A DNA stretch of 64,000 nucleotides from Pseudidiomarina halophila (GTDB lineage: Bacteria > Pseudomonadota > Gammaproteobacteria > Enterobacterales > Alteromonadaceae): positions 558,001-622,000 of the forward strand of contig NZ_PIPW01000001.1 of assembly GCF_003987215.1 (NCBI RefSeq), written 5' to 3'. A program made the translations under genes and the position numbers. The notes under the pieces were generated by a model, which saw nothing but the letters and a program-made list of their open reading frames with translations, had not been told where the DNA came from and ran no database searches. Positions within the stretch are counted from its first letter, which is position 1; every line of letters starts with the position of its first letter. Below, piece after piece: positions 17,868-30,094 of the stretch.

Positions 17868-18569
17868 GTGAGCTTACCAAAGCCACCATTGAGTGAATTA
17901 GAACAAGCCTTTGGCTATACATTTATTAACCGGGAGCGCTTCGAACAAGCGTTAACTCACCGGAGTGCCAACGCACAGCATAATGAACGACTGGAGTTCC
18001 TCGGGGATTCGGTACTGGGTATTATCATCAGCGAAGCTCTGTATGAGCGTTTCCCCAATATCGATGAAGGCGACCTCAGCCGTATGCGTGCGACCCTGGT
18101 CTGTGGTCGTTCCCTTGCCAAACTGGCACAGAAATTTCAGCTCGGTCGCCATTTATGGTTAGGGCCAGGTGAGATGAAAAGTGGTGGTCATCGCCGCGAG
18201 TCTATTCTTGCCGACGCAGTTGAAGCCTTGTTAGGGGCAATGTACCTGGAAAGCGATTTAGAAAATTGTCGCAACGTGGTGCTGAACTGGTACCAAGCGC
18301 AACTGAATCATATTAAACCGGGCGCTGGACATAAAGACCCAAAAACCCGTTTGCAGGAATACTTGCAAGGACGTCAATTACCCTTGCCCTTATACGAAGT
18401 TGTGACTATTCAAGGGCAGGCGCATAATCAACGCTTTACAGTAAGTTGCAAAACGGAGCTGCTCGCCGAACCAGTATTAGGTAGCGGCACCAGTCGCCGT
18501 AAAGCCGAACAACAAGCTGCCGAACAAACTTTAGAAGTATTGCAAGCGCAGGAGCAAACGAAAAAATGA
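17868..18569 (+). CDS. rnc: Ribonuclease III
   Basis: Double-strand RNA endonuclease processing rRNA precursors and some mRNAs. The product is 233 residues from the GTG at 17868. I chose this start because GGGG lies about ten bases upstream and it avoids overlap with lepB. The signature [12 protein letters not shown], the catalytic acidic pair region [20 protein letters not shown] and the second metal-site stretch [18 protein letters not shown] are all present. The C-terminal dsRNA-binding domain begins [13 protein letters not shown] and ends with [14 protein letters not shown]. It overlaps era by 4 bases. Confidence 0.96.
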   Translation: MSLPKPPLSELEQAFGYTFINRERFEQALTHRSANAQHNERLEFLGDSVLGIIISEALYERFPNIDEGDLSRMRATLVCGRSLAKLAQKFQLGRHLWLGPGEMKSGGHRRESILADAVEALLGAMYLESDLENCRNVVLNWYQAQLNHIKPGAGHKDPKTRLQEYLQGRQLPLPLYEVVTIQGQAHNQRFTVSCKTELLAEPVLGSGTSRRKAEQQAAEQTLEVLQAQEQTKK

Positions 18570-19480
18570 CCAATGAAAACGACTTAACAGAATCTGCATC
18601 CGCGTTTGTGGCTATCGTTGGCCGTCCTAATGTAGGTAAATCCACACTATTAAACCGCATTCTCGGGCAGAAAATCAGTATTACTTCGAGCAAACCGCAA
18701 ACGACTCGCCATCGTATTCTGGGTATTGAAACTGAAGGCGAACGGCAAATTGTTTATGTCGATACACCGGGTCTTCACAAAGACGAGAAGAAAGCCATCA
18801 ACCGCTTAATGAACCGTGCTGCCACCAGTTCAATTAGTGGTGTTGAAGTGGTTCTGTTTGTGGTCGAAGCCGAGCGCTGGACGCAGGAAGATGACATGGT
18901 GTTGGCCAAGTTAATAAAGAGCCGACAGCCGATCATTCTGGTGGTTAATAAAGTCGATCAGATTAAAGACAAAGCTGCGTTATTACCGCTGCTACAAAAG
19001 TTTGCCGAACGTCACGACTTTGCCGAAATCATTCCTTTATCGGCAAAAACGGGTGACAAAGTCGAAGGGCTCCGCCAACTGGTTCACAGCTATGCTAAAC
19101 CCGGTGTGCACCACTATCCTGAAGACTATGTTACGGATCGTTCCATGCGGTTTATGGCGGCGGAAATTATCCGTGAAAAGCTGATGCGTTTTACCGGTGA
19201 TGAATTACCTTACAGCACCACAGTCGAAATCGAACGCTTTCAAACAGCCCCTACTGGAACCACCCATATAAATGCACTCATTCTGGTGGAACGCGATGGC
19301 CAGAAACGTATGGTTATCGGCGCTGGTGGCAGTAAGCTGAAAACCGTCGGTACTGAAGCGCGCCGTGATATTGAAAAGCTGATCGGTGGCAAGGTTCATT
19401 TAGAACTCTGGGTTAAAGTAAAATCCGGCTGGGCCGATGACGAGCGCGCGTTACGCAGTTTAGGCTACAACGAGGATTAG
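18566..19480 (+). CDS. era: GTPase Era
   Basis: Essential GTPase that binds 16S rRNA near its 3' end during 30S assembly. The product is 304 residues. The P-loop is GRPNVGKST (residues 19-27), G3 is YVDTPGLH, G4 is VVNKVDQI and G5 is PLSAKTG. The C-terminal KH domain carries [20 protein letters not shown]. Its ATG overlaps the rnc stop (ATGA), so the two are coupled, as in E. coli. Confidence 0.97.
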   Translation: MTNENDLTESASAFVAIVGRPNVGKSTLLNRILGQKISITSSKPQTTRHRILGIETEGERQIVYVDTPGLHKDEKKAINRLMNRAATSSISGVEVVLFVVEAERWTQEDDMVLAKLIKSRQPIILVVNKVDQIKDKAALLPLLQKFAERHDFAEIIPLSAKTGDKVEGLRQLVHSYAKPGVHHYPEDYVTDRSMRFMAAEIIREKLMRFTGDELPYSTTVEIERFQTAPTGTTHINALILVERDGQKRMVIGAGGSKLKTVGTEARRDIEKLIGGKVHLELWVKVKSGWADDERALRSLGYNED

Positions 19481-19485
19481 CGGGG

Positions 19486-20193
19486 GTGGAACCAGCTTTT
19501 GTTCTGCATCGCTGGCCCTACCAGGACTCGAGTCTCATTGTCGAGCTGCTAAGCCGTGATCAGGGGCGCTTCCGGGTCGTTGCCAAGGGCGCACGCCGGC
19601 CGAAAAGCCAGTGGCGCGCCATCCTGCAACCCTTCACACCGTTACTCATTAAATCGCGCGGGCGGCATGAACTACAGACGCTTACCCATGCCGAAGCGCT
19701 TGGCGATAGCGTGCCGTTGCACGGTGTGGCGCTATACAGCGGATTTTACCTGAATGAACTGGTACAACGTTTAACCTCCAACTATCAGCCGCTTGATGGC
19801 CTGTTTAGTGATTACCAGAATGCCATTGCACAACTTGGTCAGGCGACTCAGGTTGAGCCCGTGCTAAGGGAATTTGAATGGCGTCTGTTATGTCAGCTGG
19901 GCCATGGTTTTGATTGGTTTACCGATGATCAGGGCGAGGCGATAACACCCTCTGGCTATTATCGCTTTGCCGCAGAGCAGGGGTTTTGCCGGGTTAGCGA
20001 AGCGCGACCAGGTGACCTGCCTGGCACTCAGATACAGCAACTGGCAACATTTGAGCTAACAAATCCTGGCCTGCTAAACTCAATGAAGCTCATCATGCGC
20101 CAGGCACTGCTGCCGTACCTCGGTGAGCAACCGTTAAAAAGTCGTCAGCTGTTCGCTCAGTTGTCACAACTTTCACAAAAGTCTAAACAATAA
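19486..20193 (+). CDS. recO: DNA repair protein RecO
   Basis: RecO works with RecR to load RecA on SSB-coated single-strand DNA in gap repair. The product is 235 residues. The N-terminal OB fold is [20 protein letters not shown] followed by [15 protein letters not shown], and the helical C-terminal part follows from [13 protein letters not shown]. The GTG at 19486 is used, with GAGGA (19472-19476) at usable distance, five bases after era. Confidence 0.93.
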   Translation: MEPAFVLHRWPYQDSSLIVELLSRDQGRFRVVAKGARRPKSQWRAILQPFTPLLIKSRGRHELQTLTHAEALGDSVPLHGVALYSGFYLNELVQRLTSNYQPLDGLFSDYQNAIAQLGQATQVEPVLREFEWRLLCQLGHGFDWFTDDQGEAITPSGYYRFAAEQGFCRVSEARPGDLPGTQIQQLATFELTNPGLLNSMKLIMRQALLPYLGEQPLKSRQLFAQLSQLSQKSKQ

Positions 20194-20203
20194 GGAACGA
20201 ACG

Positions 20204-20974
20204 ATGCATCATGTTGCTCTCGGTAATCCCATTCTGCTTGGTGTGAATATTGATCATGTTGCTACGGTTCGCAATGCGCGTGGTGTGGCCTATCCCGATC
20301 CAGTCGCCGCGGCAGCCATTGCCGAACAGGCCGGGGCGGACGGCATCACCATACATCTGCGCGAAGATCGTCGCCATATTACAGATCGTGATGTCGATTT
20401 GCTCGCCGAAACACTGCAAACCCGGATGAATCTGGAGATGGCTGTTACCGAGGAGATGCTCGGCATCGCTTGTCGGGTAAAACCCGCCTATTGCTGTCTG
20501 GTACCAGAAAAGCGAGAAGAACTGACGACGGAAGGCGGTCTGGATGTTGCCCGGCAACAGGATAAAATCAAAGATGCTGTTTCGCGGCTAGCGGAACATG
20601 GCATCGAAACATCATTATTTATTGATGCTGACAGAAAACAAATTGATGCAGCGGTAGCAACCGGTGCCAAAATTATCGAATTACATACGGGACACTACGC
20701 AGAACAATCGGACCTAGCGCAACAACATCACAGTCTGGTGATGCTCCATGATGCGGCTAAACACGCGCAAGCCGCTGGCTTGCAGGTCAATGCCGGACAT
20801 GGCTTACATTACTCCAACACTGCAGCCGTAGCAGCGCTGCCAGAACTGGTTGAACTCAATATCGGCCACGCAATTATTGCTCGTGCGGTGTTGGTGGGCC
20901 TCGACCAGGCGGTCCGTGATATGAAAAATCTTATGCTTCATGCGCGGGCTAACTCGCGTGCCGTAAAAGGCTGA
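20204..20974 (+). CDS. pdxJ: Pyridoxine 5'-phosphate synthase
   Basis: Condenses 3-amino-2-oxopropyl phosphate with deoxyxylulose 5-phosphate to pyridoxine 5'-phosphate, the last ring-forming step of vitamin B6 synthesis. The product is 256 residues. It closely follows the family: [75 protein letters not shown] and [19 protein letters not shown] precedes the ATG. In E. coli acpS follows; here rlmD follows after one base. Confidence 0.96.
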   Translation: MHHVALGNPILLGVNIDHVATVRNARGVAYPDPVAAAAIAEQAGADGITIHLREDRRHITDRDVDLLAETLQTRMNLEMAVTEEMLGIACRVKPAYCCLVPEKREELTTEGGLDVARQQDKIKDAVSRLAEHGIETSLFIDADRKQIDAAVATGAKIIELHTGHYAEQSDLAQQHHSLVMLHDAAKHAQAAGLQVNAGHGLHYSNTAAVAALPELVELNIGHAIIARAVLVGLDQAVRDMKNLMLHARANSRAVKG

Positions 20975-20975
20975 C

Positions 20976-22301
20976 ATGGCGCAGGTTTATCGTCCTTCGC
21001 GAGCCGGCAAGCACAAGGCTAAGCAAGCGGCCATCCAACGCGACGTCAAAGTCAGCGCACTCGACCATCAGGGAAGGGGGGTGGTGCGTGATACCCGTGG
21101 TGTACGTTTTGTTAGCGGCGCGCTGAGCAACGAGGTAATTGATTTTCAACCGCAGGGAAAGTGGCAGGGTGAGTTAGTCAAGATAAAAGAACCCGCAGCA
21201 GAGCGTGTCTCTGCGCCTTGTCCTTATTACCAGGACTGCGGTGGCTGCGACCTGCAACACCTGGAGCTTGCCGCACAACGGCAGCATAAACAGCAAGTCG
21301 TGAGCGAATTGTTTGCCAAGTTTGCCGAACATCAAATCGCCAACTGGGAGTCTCCCCTTACCGCGGACGCCTGGCGCTACCGTAGGCGCTTACGGCTGGC
21401 CTGCCATTGGGATGGTAAACGGCGCAGATTAAAACTTGGCCTGCGGCAGGCGAGCAGTAAAGCTATCGTTGAAATTAATGACTGCCTGATAAGTGATGAG
21501 GCATTGACCAGGTTACTGGCACCATTACGCGATTTGTTGGCGCAGTTGGCCCTGGTCAGCCAGTTGGGGCATGTCGAATTAATTGCCACTAACGTCGTTA
21601 GTGTAGTGTTACGCCTGCACCATATGCCGGCCGCTGCCGATCTGGGTCGGCTGACGAATTTTGCGCAGCAGCATCAAGTGCATTTCTGGCTGCAATCTGA
21701 CGGGGCAGCCCCGCAGCCGCTCGATCCGCAGCAGGGAATGCCGAGCTATACCAGCTGGCTAACGGAGTTAAGCTTTCAACCCGGCGACTTTTTGCAGGCC
21801 CACGGACAATTAAGTGTGGCGCTGGTTAAACAGGCATTACACTGGCTCGACCCACAAGCTCAGGATAAGGTTCTCGAACTCTATGCCGGTAGCGGTAACT
21901 TTAGTCTGCCTATGGCAAAACAAGGCGCACAAGTCACCGCCATTGAAGGGGTGCAGTCAATGGTGGACCGGCTGTTGCAAAACGCCCATCAGCATGGGCT
22001 GGATATTAGTGCGTTTCAGGCTGACCTTAGCCAGGATTGGCAGCACTATGATTGGGCGCATACTGAGTTTAACAAAGTACTACTTGACCCAGCGCGGGCG
22101 GGCGCTGCACACGCTATCAAAGAAGTCTGTGCGCGGCAGCCACAGCGGGTGATTTACGTGTCCTGTGCACCCGATACTCTGGCGCGCGATGCGAAGATTC
22201 TACTCGCCGCCGGTTATCGTCTGGAGCGGGCGCAAATCGTTGACATGTTCCCGCAAACCCATCACATTGAATGTCTGACTTGGTTTGAACGGGAGGCATA
22301 G
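20976..22301 (+). CDS. rlmD: 23S rRNA (uracil-1939-C5)-methyltransferase
   Basis: SAM-dependent enzyme methylating U1939 of 23S rRNA. The product is 441 residues. A TRAM-like N-terminal domain (residues 24-70) is followed by the 4Fe-4S cysteines Cys82, Cys88 and Cys91 (CPYYQDCGGC), with Cys171 as probable fourth ligand. The SAM site is LELYAGSGNFSLPMA. The catalytic cysteine is Cys397 in YVSCAPDTLARD. Most relatives read SCNP here, so Ala398 in place of Asn is unusual. It lies 2 bases before relA, as in the E. coli rlmD-relA order. Confidence 0.93.
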   Translation: MAQVYRPSRAGKHKAKQAAIQRDVKVSALDHQGRGVVRDTRGVRFVSGALSNEVIDFQPQGKWQGELVKIKEPAAERVSAPCPYYQDCGGCDLQHLELAAQRQHKQQVVSELFAKFAEHQIANWESPLTADAWRYRRRLRLACHWDGKRRRLKLGLRQASSKAIVEINDCLISDEALTRLLAPLRDLLAQLALVSQLGHVELIATNVVSVVLRLHHMPAAADLGRLTNFAQQHQVHFWLQSDGAAPQPLDPQQGMPSYTSWLTELSFQPGDFLQAHGQLSVALVKQALHWLDPQAQDKVLELYAGSGNFSLPMAKQGAQVTAIEGVQSMVDRLLQNAHQHGLDISAFQADLSQDWQHYDWAHTEFNKVLLDPARAGAAHAIKEVCARQPQRVIYVSCAPDTLARDAKILLAAGYRLERAQIVDMFPQTHHIECLTWFEREA

Positions 22302-22303
22302 CT

Positions 22304-24487
22304 GTGGTCCACGTGCGCAGTACCCATGTTGACAGGCCTGAGCAACACGGCGATTGGTTGCAGCATATTGCTGCGGACGAGGTAAAGGCGCAACTGACCA
22401 GCCACTATCAGCAGCTAAAGCAACATACGAAATCGCAACCTGAACTGCTTATAAAAGGGCAGGAAATGGTAGAGATTCTGGCCGCTTTGAATCTTGATAC
22501 CGAGTCGCTGCTGGCGGCACTCTATAGTCCTGCGTACCAGGCGCAGAAAGTCAGCGCAGAACAGCTGCAGCAGCAGGACCCGAAACTTGCCGAATTGGTC
22601 GCCTTGCTTGATGCTGTCCAGCAAATGCAGATGATCAGCGATCTGCAGCATTTCCAACATGGTAAACCTAATGCTGAACAAATTGATAATGTGCGGCGCA
22701 TGTTGCTGTCAATGGTGGCAGATGTAAGAGCTGTCTTGATCAAATTGGCAGAACGTATTTGTCGACTTCGCGAAGTTAAAAATGATGACGAAGAGACCCG
22801 CGTTCTGGTTGCAAAAGAATGTCAGGATATCTACGCGCCACTGGCAAACCGGCTGGGCATAGGCCAGCTGAAGTGGGAGCTTGAAGATCTGGCGTTTCGT
22901 TATCTGCATCCGCAAACCTACAAAAGTATCGCAAAACAACTGCATGAACGACGTCTGGATCGTGAAGAGTATATTGAACAGTTTGTCGCGAATTTAAGTA
23001 AGGAATTACGGCACGAAGGTGTAGATGCCGATGTTTATGGTCGTCCCAAGCATATCTATTCCATCTGGCGAAAGATGCAGAAAAAGCATCTTAACTTTGA
23101 ACAGCTGTACGATATCCGTGCGGTTCGGATCATCACCCAGTCACTGAAGGACTGCTATGCTGCGCTTGGTGTGGTGCATAGCCAGTGCCGGCACATTCAG
23201 TCAGAATTTGACGACTATATTGCGACGCCCAAAGCCAACGGTTACCAGTCTATCCACACCGTGGTGATTGGCCCTGAAGCTAAACATGTCGAGATTCAAA
23301 TCCGTACTCAGGCCATGCACGACGATGCCGAACTCGGTGTCGCCGCCCATTGGCTTTATAAAGAAGGTTCCAGTAGCAAAGCTGGTGGATTTGAAGAGAA
23401 AATCGCCTGGTTACGCAAATTGCTCGCCTGGCACGAAGACATGGCCGAGAACGATGAACTGGTGGCTGAAGTCCGGTCTCAGGTGTTTGAAGATCGGGTC
23501 TATGTTTTTACCCCGAAAGGCGAAGTGATTGATTTACCTCAGGGTGCGACACCTTTAGATTTTGCCTATTACATCCACTCTCAGGTCGGCCACCGCTGCG
23601 TGGGAGCAAAGGTTGACGGTCACATAGTGCCGTTTACCTATACTTTGAAGAATGGTGAGCGGGTGGAAATATTGACCCAGAAAGCGGTCAAACCCCGCCG
23701 TGACTGGCTCAACCCAGCGTTGGGGTATTTATGTACCTCGCGTGCCCGTAGCAAAGTGGTTACCTATTTCAAAAAACTCGACCGTGATAAAAATTTGAAA
23801 GCGGGCCGTGAGTTGCTGGAAGCCGAATTGAACAAGTTTGACGTTCCGCTCAGTCAGGCAACCACGGTGTTAGCGCGTTTCAATTTTAACCATTTGGACG
23901 ATCTCTTAGCAGCGATAGGCGCTGGAGATGTGCGTCTGAATCAGGTGGTGAATCAACTCAAGCCGGCACCGGATGCTGCATCTGAGCGATTGGAACGGTT
24001 ACAGAAGCGGCCACAGCGTAAACCGGGCAAACAAAGTGATGTTAGTGTGCAGGGCATAGGTAATTTGTTAGTGCAATTTGCCAAGTGCTGTCAGCCCTTA
24101 CCAGGTGAGCCGATTATGGGCTTTGTCACGCAGGGACGGGGCGTTTCGGTGCATCACCGCGCTTGTGAACAGCTTAAGCATTTATTAGAAACGCACCCTG
24201 AACGTGGTTTGCAAGTGAGCTGGAGCCGCACCGATTACGGCCGTTATCGTGCTGACTTACAAATCGATGCGGACGACCGTAACGGCTTGCTGCATGATGT
24301 CACGGCAATTTTGGCAAACGAAAAGACCAGTGTGGCGCAGTTAGACTCACAGACTGATGCTGCGACCCAGCAAGCACGAATATCGCTCGGGGTATTTATT
24401 GAGAGTCAAACCAGTTTGCAAAGGATCATTGCGCGGTTGCAGCAGGTAAAAGGTATTCATAAGGTGGAACGAAGTGGCAACAACTAA
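22304..24487 (+). CDS. relA: GTP pyrophosphokinase RelA ((p)ppGpp synthetase I)
   Basis: Ribosome-associated synthetase that makes (p)ppGpp when uncharged tRNA enters the A site. The product is 727 residues; E. coli has 744. The N-terminal hydrolase domain is degenerate: no HD pair is seen, as expected of RelA rather than SpoT. The synthetase domain has YGRPKHIYSIWRKMQKK, the RelA-type acidic signature EFDDYI and NGYQSIHTVVIGP. The TGS domain (VYVFTPKGEVIDLPQGATPL), a Cys-rich segment (FAKCCQPLPGEPIMGF) and a C-terminal ACT domain follow. GTG start with GGGAGG seven bases upstream. It overlaps mazG by 14 bases. Confidence 0.97.
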   Translation: MVHVRSTHVDRPEQHGDWLQHIAADEVKAQLTSHYQQLKQHTKSQPELLIKGQEMVEILAALNLDTESLLAALYSPAYQAQKVSAEQLQQQDPKLAELVALLDAVQQMQMISDLQHFQHGKPNAEQIDNVRRMLLSMVADVRAVLIKLAERICRLREVKNDDEETRVLVAKECQDIYAPLANRLGIGQLKWELEDLAFRYLHPQTYKSIAKQLHERRLDREEYIEQFVANLSKELRHEGVDADVYGRPKHIYSIWRKMQKKHLNFEQLYDIRAVRIITQSLKDCYAALGVVHSQCRHIQSEFDDYIATPKANGYQSIHTVVIGPEAKHVEIQIRTQAMHDDAELGVAAHWLYKEGSSSKAGGFEEKIAWLRKLLAWHEDMAENDELVAEVRSQVFEDRVYVFTPKGEVIDLPQGATPLDFAYYIHSQVGHRCVGAKVDGHIVPFTYTLKNGERVEILTQKAVKPRRDWLNPALGYLCTSRARSKVVTYFKKLDRDKNLKAGRELLEAELNKFDVPLSQATTVLARFNFNHLDDLLAAIGAGDVRLNQVVNQLKPAPDAASERLERLQKRPQRKPGKQSDVSVQGIGNLLVQFAKCCQPLPGEPIMGFVTQGRGVSVHHRACEQLKHLLETHPERGLQVSWSRTDYGRYRADLQIDADDRNGLLHDVTAILANEKTSVAQLDSQTDAATQQARISLGVFIESQTSLQRIIARLQQVKGIHKVERSGNN

Positions 24488-25289
24488 TACAAATGTGACG
24501 GATCGCTTTCCCGGCGTAGCAGCATTACTCACCGTGATGCAGCGATTACGCGATCCTGAGAATGGCTGCCCATGGGATTTAAAGCAAAGCTTAACCAGTT
24601 TGATTCCCTACACCATTGAAGAAGCCTATGAAGTGGCTGCTGCGTTGACCGAAGGTGATGATGACGCGATAAAAGATGAATTGGGCGACCTCTTGTTTCA
24701 GGTGGTTTTTTATACGCAGCTGACGCAGGAAGAGGATAAATTCGGCTTTGATGATGTCGCGCAGCAAACTGCGGATAAACTGATTCGCCGTCATCCTCAT
24801 GTATTTGGTGATGCTGCTGCGCAAAGTGATGCGGAAATTAAAGCGCAGTGGGAGCAAATAAAACAACAAGAGCGCGCGGAGCAGGGCGTTGATCATTCGG
24901 TTTTTGCGGGCATACCAGATAATTTACCAAGTATTTTACTGGCACAGAAACTGCAAAAACGTGCGGCGAACGTCGGTTTCGACTGGCATAGTATAGAGCC
25001 GGTGATTGCCAAAATTAAAGAAGAAATAGCTGAGGTGGAAGCCGAACTCGATGCACCGCAGCCAGATCAGCAGGCCATCGAGGATGAGATCGGTGATGTA
25101 CTCTTTGCGGTAGTGAATCTGGCGCGTCACGCTCAGGTAAATCCTGAACACGCATTGCGGCGTACCAATTTAAAGTTCAAACAACGTTTTCAAGCTATCG
25201 AACAGCGCCTGGCAGAGCGAGGGCTTACCGCTAACGAATTGAGTCTCGAGGAATTGGAAGATGAGTGGCAGCAGGTTAAACGGCTTTGA
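24474..25289 (+). CDS. mazG: Nucleoside triphosphate pyrophosphohydrolase MazG
   Basis: Hydrolyses NTPs and dNTPs to monophosphates; in E. coli it also lowers (p)ppGpp indirectly. The product is 271 residues with two MazG domains in tandem. The first has CPWDLKQSLTSLIPYTIEEA and KDELGDLLFQVVFY; the second has KEEIAEVEAEL and EDEIGDVLFAVVNLARH, both carrying EExxE and ExxD metal ligands. I used the GTG at 24474; a GTG at 24495 is also possible. In E. coli mazEF lies between relA and mazG; here the two overlap directly and no toxin-antitoxin pair is present. Confidence 0.95.
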   Translation: MATTNTNVTDRFPGVAALLTVMQRLRDPENGCPWDLKQSLTSLIPYTIEEAYEVAAALTEGDDDAIKDELGDLLFQVVFYTQLTQEEDKFGFDDVAQQTADKLIRRHPHVFGDAAAQSDAEIKAQWEQIKQQERAEQGVDHSVFAGIPDNLPSILLAQKLQKRAANVGFDWHSIEPVIAKIKEEIAEVEAELDAPQPDQQAIEDEIGDVLFAVVNLARHAQVNPEHALRRTNLKFKQRFQAIEQRLAERGLTANELSLEELEDEWQQVKRL

Positions 25290-25291
25290 TA

Positions 25292-25317
25292 TTCCGATGA
25301 ATTTTAAATTGTCGGAA
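25292..25317. repeat. Inverted repeat overlapping the pyrG -35
   Basis: TTCCGA (25292-25297) and TCGGAA (25312-25317) form a perfect 6-bp inverted repeat with a 14-base AT-rich centre. The right arm overlaps the -35 hexamer of the pyrG promoter. There is no T-run, so it is not a good terminator for mazG. Confidence 0.45.
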
Positions 25318-25337
25318 TTCAGTCCTTAAGGTATACT
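25309..25337 (+). promoter_or_regulatory. Candidate sigma-70 promoter of pyrG
   Basis: TTGTCG (25309-25314), a 17-base spacer and TATACT (25332-25337) lie about 54 bases upstream of pyrG in the 101-base gap after mazG. The spacing is ideal and four of six and five of six consensus bases match. Confidence 0.6.
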
Positions 25338-25375
25338 GTTTTCCCGTCTTGAAGCAATTCCCTTATTTTACCTGA

Positions 25376-27028
<1,653 letters not shown>

Positions 27029-27050
27029 CCGTCGCTGAACACAGGAGTGA

Positions 27051-28355
<1,305 letters not shown>

Positions 28356-28372
28356 ACTCGAGTGAGCTGGCG

Positions 28373-28999
28373 GTGAGCGACCAACGCGATATATTCGAAG
28401 TTGTCGAACGGCAGCCGGGCTACGACCCGGCTGCCTTCCCAGAGCTTTGCACTGCACTTTATGAACGTGAACTTATTTTTCTTGCCGGCCTGCAAGTGCA
28501 ATCACCTATGGGGTTGCAACGGCGATTAAAGAGCCTCAGTTATTACGTAAAAACTGCTGCGCGGGCAATGTTAGATAGTAACTGTCCCTGTGAACTCGAT
28601 ATTCAGAATGCCAGTTGGCAAACACCGCAGAAACGTTCGTTAAAGCCTGCAGCAAACCGGGCAACCAAACTTGAAAGCTGGCTGTCGACGGGCAAAGTTC
28701 AACTTGGTACCACGGTGCCTATCTTAAATCTTGATCCACGTTTACAACAGGTTCGTCTCGATTCCATCGATCGTATTGATCGTGATGGTCGGCGAGTACA
28801 TTGCAACGAATTTGGCTGGTTTCTTTATACCGGGGAAAGTACTGAAGCCGATGGCGATCATGTTTATCTGGCAAAACCCGAGACGGCGCTGTTAAAGGCT
28901 GCAGTCAGCGGTCACCAATGGTCGCATAAAGGCCGTACGGACCCACGCACCTTATCGTTGCGTGAACTCCTGTTAGCAACTGCCATAAAATGGAACTAA
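28373..28999 (+). CDS. Unrecognised protein downstream of eno
   Basis: I do not recognise this 208-residue protein. It starts at a GTG 17 bases after eno, with no strong ribosome-binding site. It is soluble, with no signal peptide or membrane helix. The N-terminal half looks helical (FPELCTALYERELIFLAGLQ, then RLKSLSYYVKTAARAML). A Lys-rich linker (KRSLKPAANRATK) leads to a part with GTTVPILNLDPRLQQ, a charged stretch DSIDRIDRDGRR and an aromatic GWFLYTG. The C-terminus is LREULL-like only in the sense of a Leu-rich helix (SLRELLLATAIKWN). Base and codon use resemble the neighbours, so it is probably native. It is likely cotranscribed with eno. Confidence 0.7.
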   Translation: MSDQRDIFEVVERQPGYDPAAFPELCTALYERELIFLAGLQVQSPMGLQRRLKSLSYYVKTAARAMLDSNCPCELDIQNASWQTPQKRSLKPAANRATKLESWLSTGKVQLGTTVPILNLDPRLQQVRLDSIDRIDRDGRRVHCNEFGWFLYTGESTEADGDHVYLAKPETALLKAAVSGHQWSHKGRTDPRTLSLRELLLATAIKWN

Positions 29000-29008
29000 C
29001 CACCTCAG

Positions 29009-29725
29009 CTAACTGGTCAGCAGTACCATTAACCCAGCACCAATGACCACCACCAGAGTTAGTTTACGAAAAAGTGTCTCAGGTAACAGATGACTGACAC
29101 GATGACCGAAATAAGCTCCGGCTATTGCACCAGCTAAAAGCGCTATAAGTTTCGGTGAACCTGCATGGCTGTAGCTGCCCTGAGCAGCGAAAGAGATAAC
29201 ATTGGTTACACCTAATACCAGAAAAAATAGTGCCAGCGTAGCGCGAAAATGACTACGCTCGAGCCGACTGGCGGTCAGAAATAGTACGACGGGTGGACCA
29301 CCCAGGGTAAGTGCACCATTGGCAAAACCAGATAATAAGCCGGTAAATGCTTGTTGCGACGTGGTTGCGCGAAGTTTTATCTGCACGCCAAACCAAAATA
29401 ATAAACCCGCGCAGATAACAAATACGGCCATGCCTTGTTGCAGGGTGATGACAGGCAGATAAGCAAGGGCAAAATTACCAACTAAGGTGCCAACAACGCC
29501 CGCTGCAAGCAACCCGTGCCATTTTTTAAAGCTGAAATAGTGCCGCAGTAACCAGCACAAATAGATTGCCATCACCACATTGATTACGGATAACAGCGGG
29601 GTGAGCTGGGGTAAGGGGATCAGCAGGCTCAACAGGGGCACGGCAACCAGCCCGGAGCCAAAGCCGGTAATTCCTTGTAAAGAAGCTCCCGCAAACATGA
29701 TCAATGCGATAAGGTAGTATTCCAT
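29009..29725 (-). CDS. TauE/SafE family membrane transporter
   Basis: A 238-residue integral membrane protein with about seven to eight hydrophobic segments and the family repeat pattern: GITGFGSGLVAVPLLSLL near the N-terminus and FANGALTLGGPPVVLFL in the second half. Members of this family export sulfite, sulfoacetate or other organosulfonates, but the substrate cannot be read from the sequence. It is convergent with the preceding unrecognised gene (9-base gap) and divergent from ftsB. It interrupts an otherwise housekeeping region. Confidence 0.85.
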   Translation of the reverse strand: MEYYLIALIMFAGASLQGITGFGSGLVAVPLLSLLIPLPQLTPLLSVINVVMAIYLCWLLRHYFSFKKWHGLLAAGVVGTLVGNFALAYLPVITLQQGMAVFVICAGLLFWFGVQIKLRATTSQQAFTGLLSGFANGALTLGGPPVVLFLTASRLERSHFRATLALFFLVLGVTNVISFAAQGSYSHAGSPKLIALLAGAIAGAYFGHRVSHLLPETLFRKLTLVVVIGAGLMVLLTS

Positions 29726-29741
29726 GTTAGCCTTGAATTAC

Positions 29742-29769
29742 TTGGTTCATAACAAAAGAAAGGTATACT
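29742..29769 (+). promoter_or_regulatory. Candidate sigma-70 promoter of the ftsB operon
   Basis: TTGGTT (29742-29747), 16 bases, TATACT (29764-29769) in the 72-base gap between the divergent transporter gene and ftsB. The -10 is good and the -35 is weak. Confidence 0.45.
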
Positions 29770-29797
29770 TAGGACATCATACCATGCGAGTGAAACG

Positions 29798-30094
29798 ATG
29801 CGCCTGCTAAAACTTTTCTTGTTCGTGCTGCTGGTGGTGCTGCAATACCGACTTTGGTTCGGTAAAAACAGCCTGCCGGAATATTGGCATCTGCAAGAAG
29901 ACGTCGCGCGACAAGAGCAAACGAATCAAAAATTACGCCAGCGTAATCAGGTGCTTATTGCTGATATCGAAGATCTGCGCGAAGGCGAGGTGGCGCTTGA
30001 AGAGCGGGCCCGCAATGAACTTGGTCTGATAAAACAAGATGAAACCTTTTTCCGCTTGATACCGGTGAAACCAAAATCCTATGACGACGATTAA
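29798..30094 (+). CDS. ftsB: Cell division protein FtsB
   Basis: Small bitopic divisome protein that forms the FtsQLB complex. The product is 98 residues with an N-terminal membrane helix (about residues 3-21) followed by a coiled coil from LQEDVARQEQTNQKLRQRNQ. The conserved EERARNELGLIKQDETFF follows the coiled coil. It overlaps ispD by 14 bases, the same ftsB-ispD-ispF order as in E. coli. An ATG upstream at 29783 is in another frame and soon stops. Confidence 0.95.
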   Translation: MRLLKLFLFVLLVVLQYRLWFGKNSLPEYWHLQEDVARQEQTNQKLRQRNQVLIADIEDLREGEVALEERARNELGLIKQDETFFRLIPVKPKSYDDD

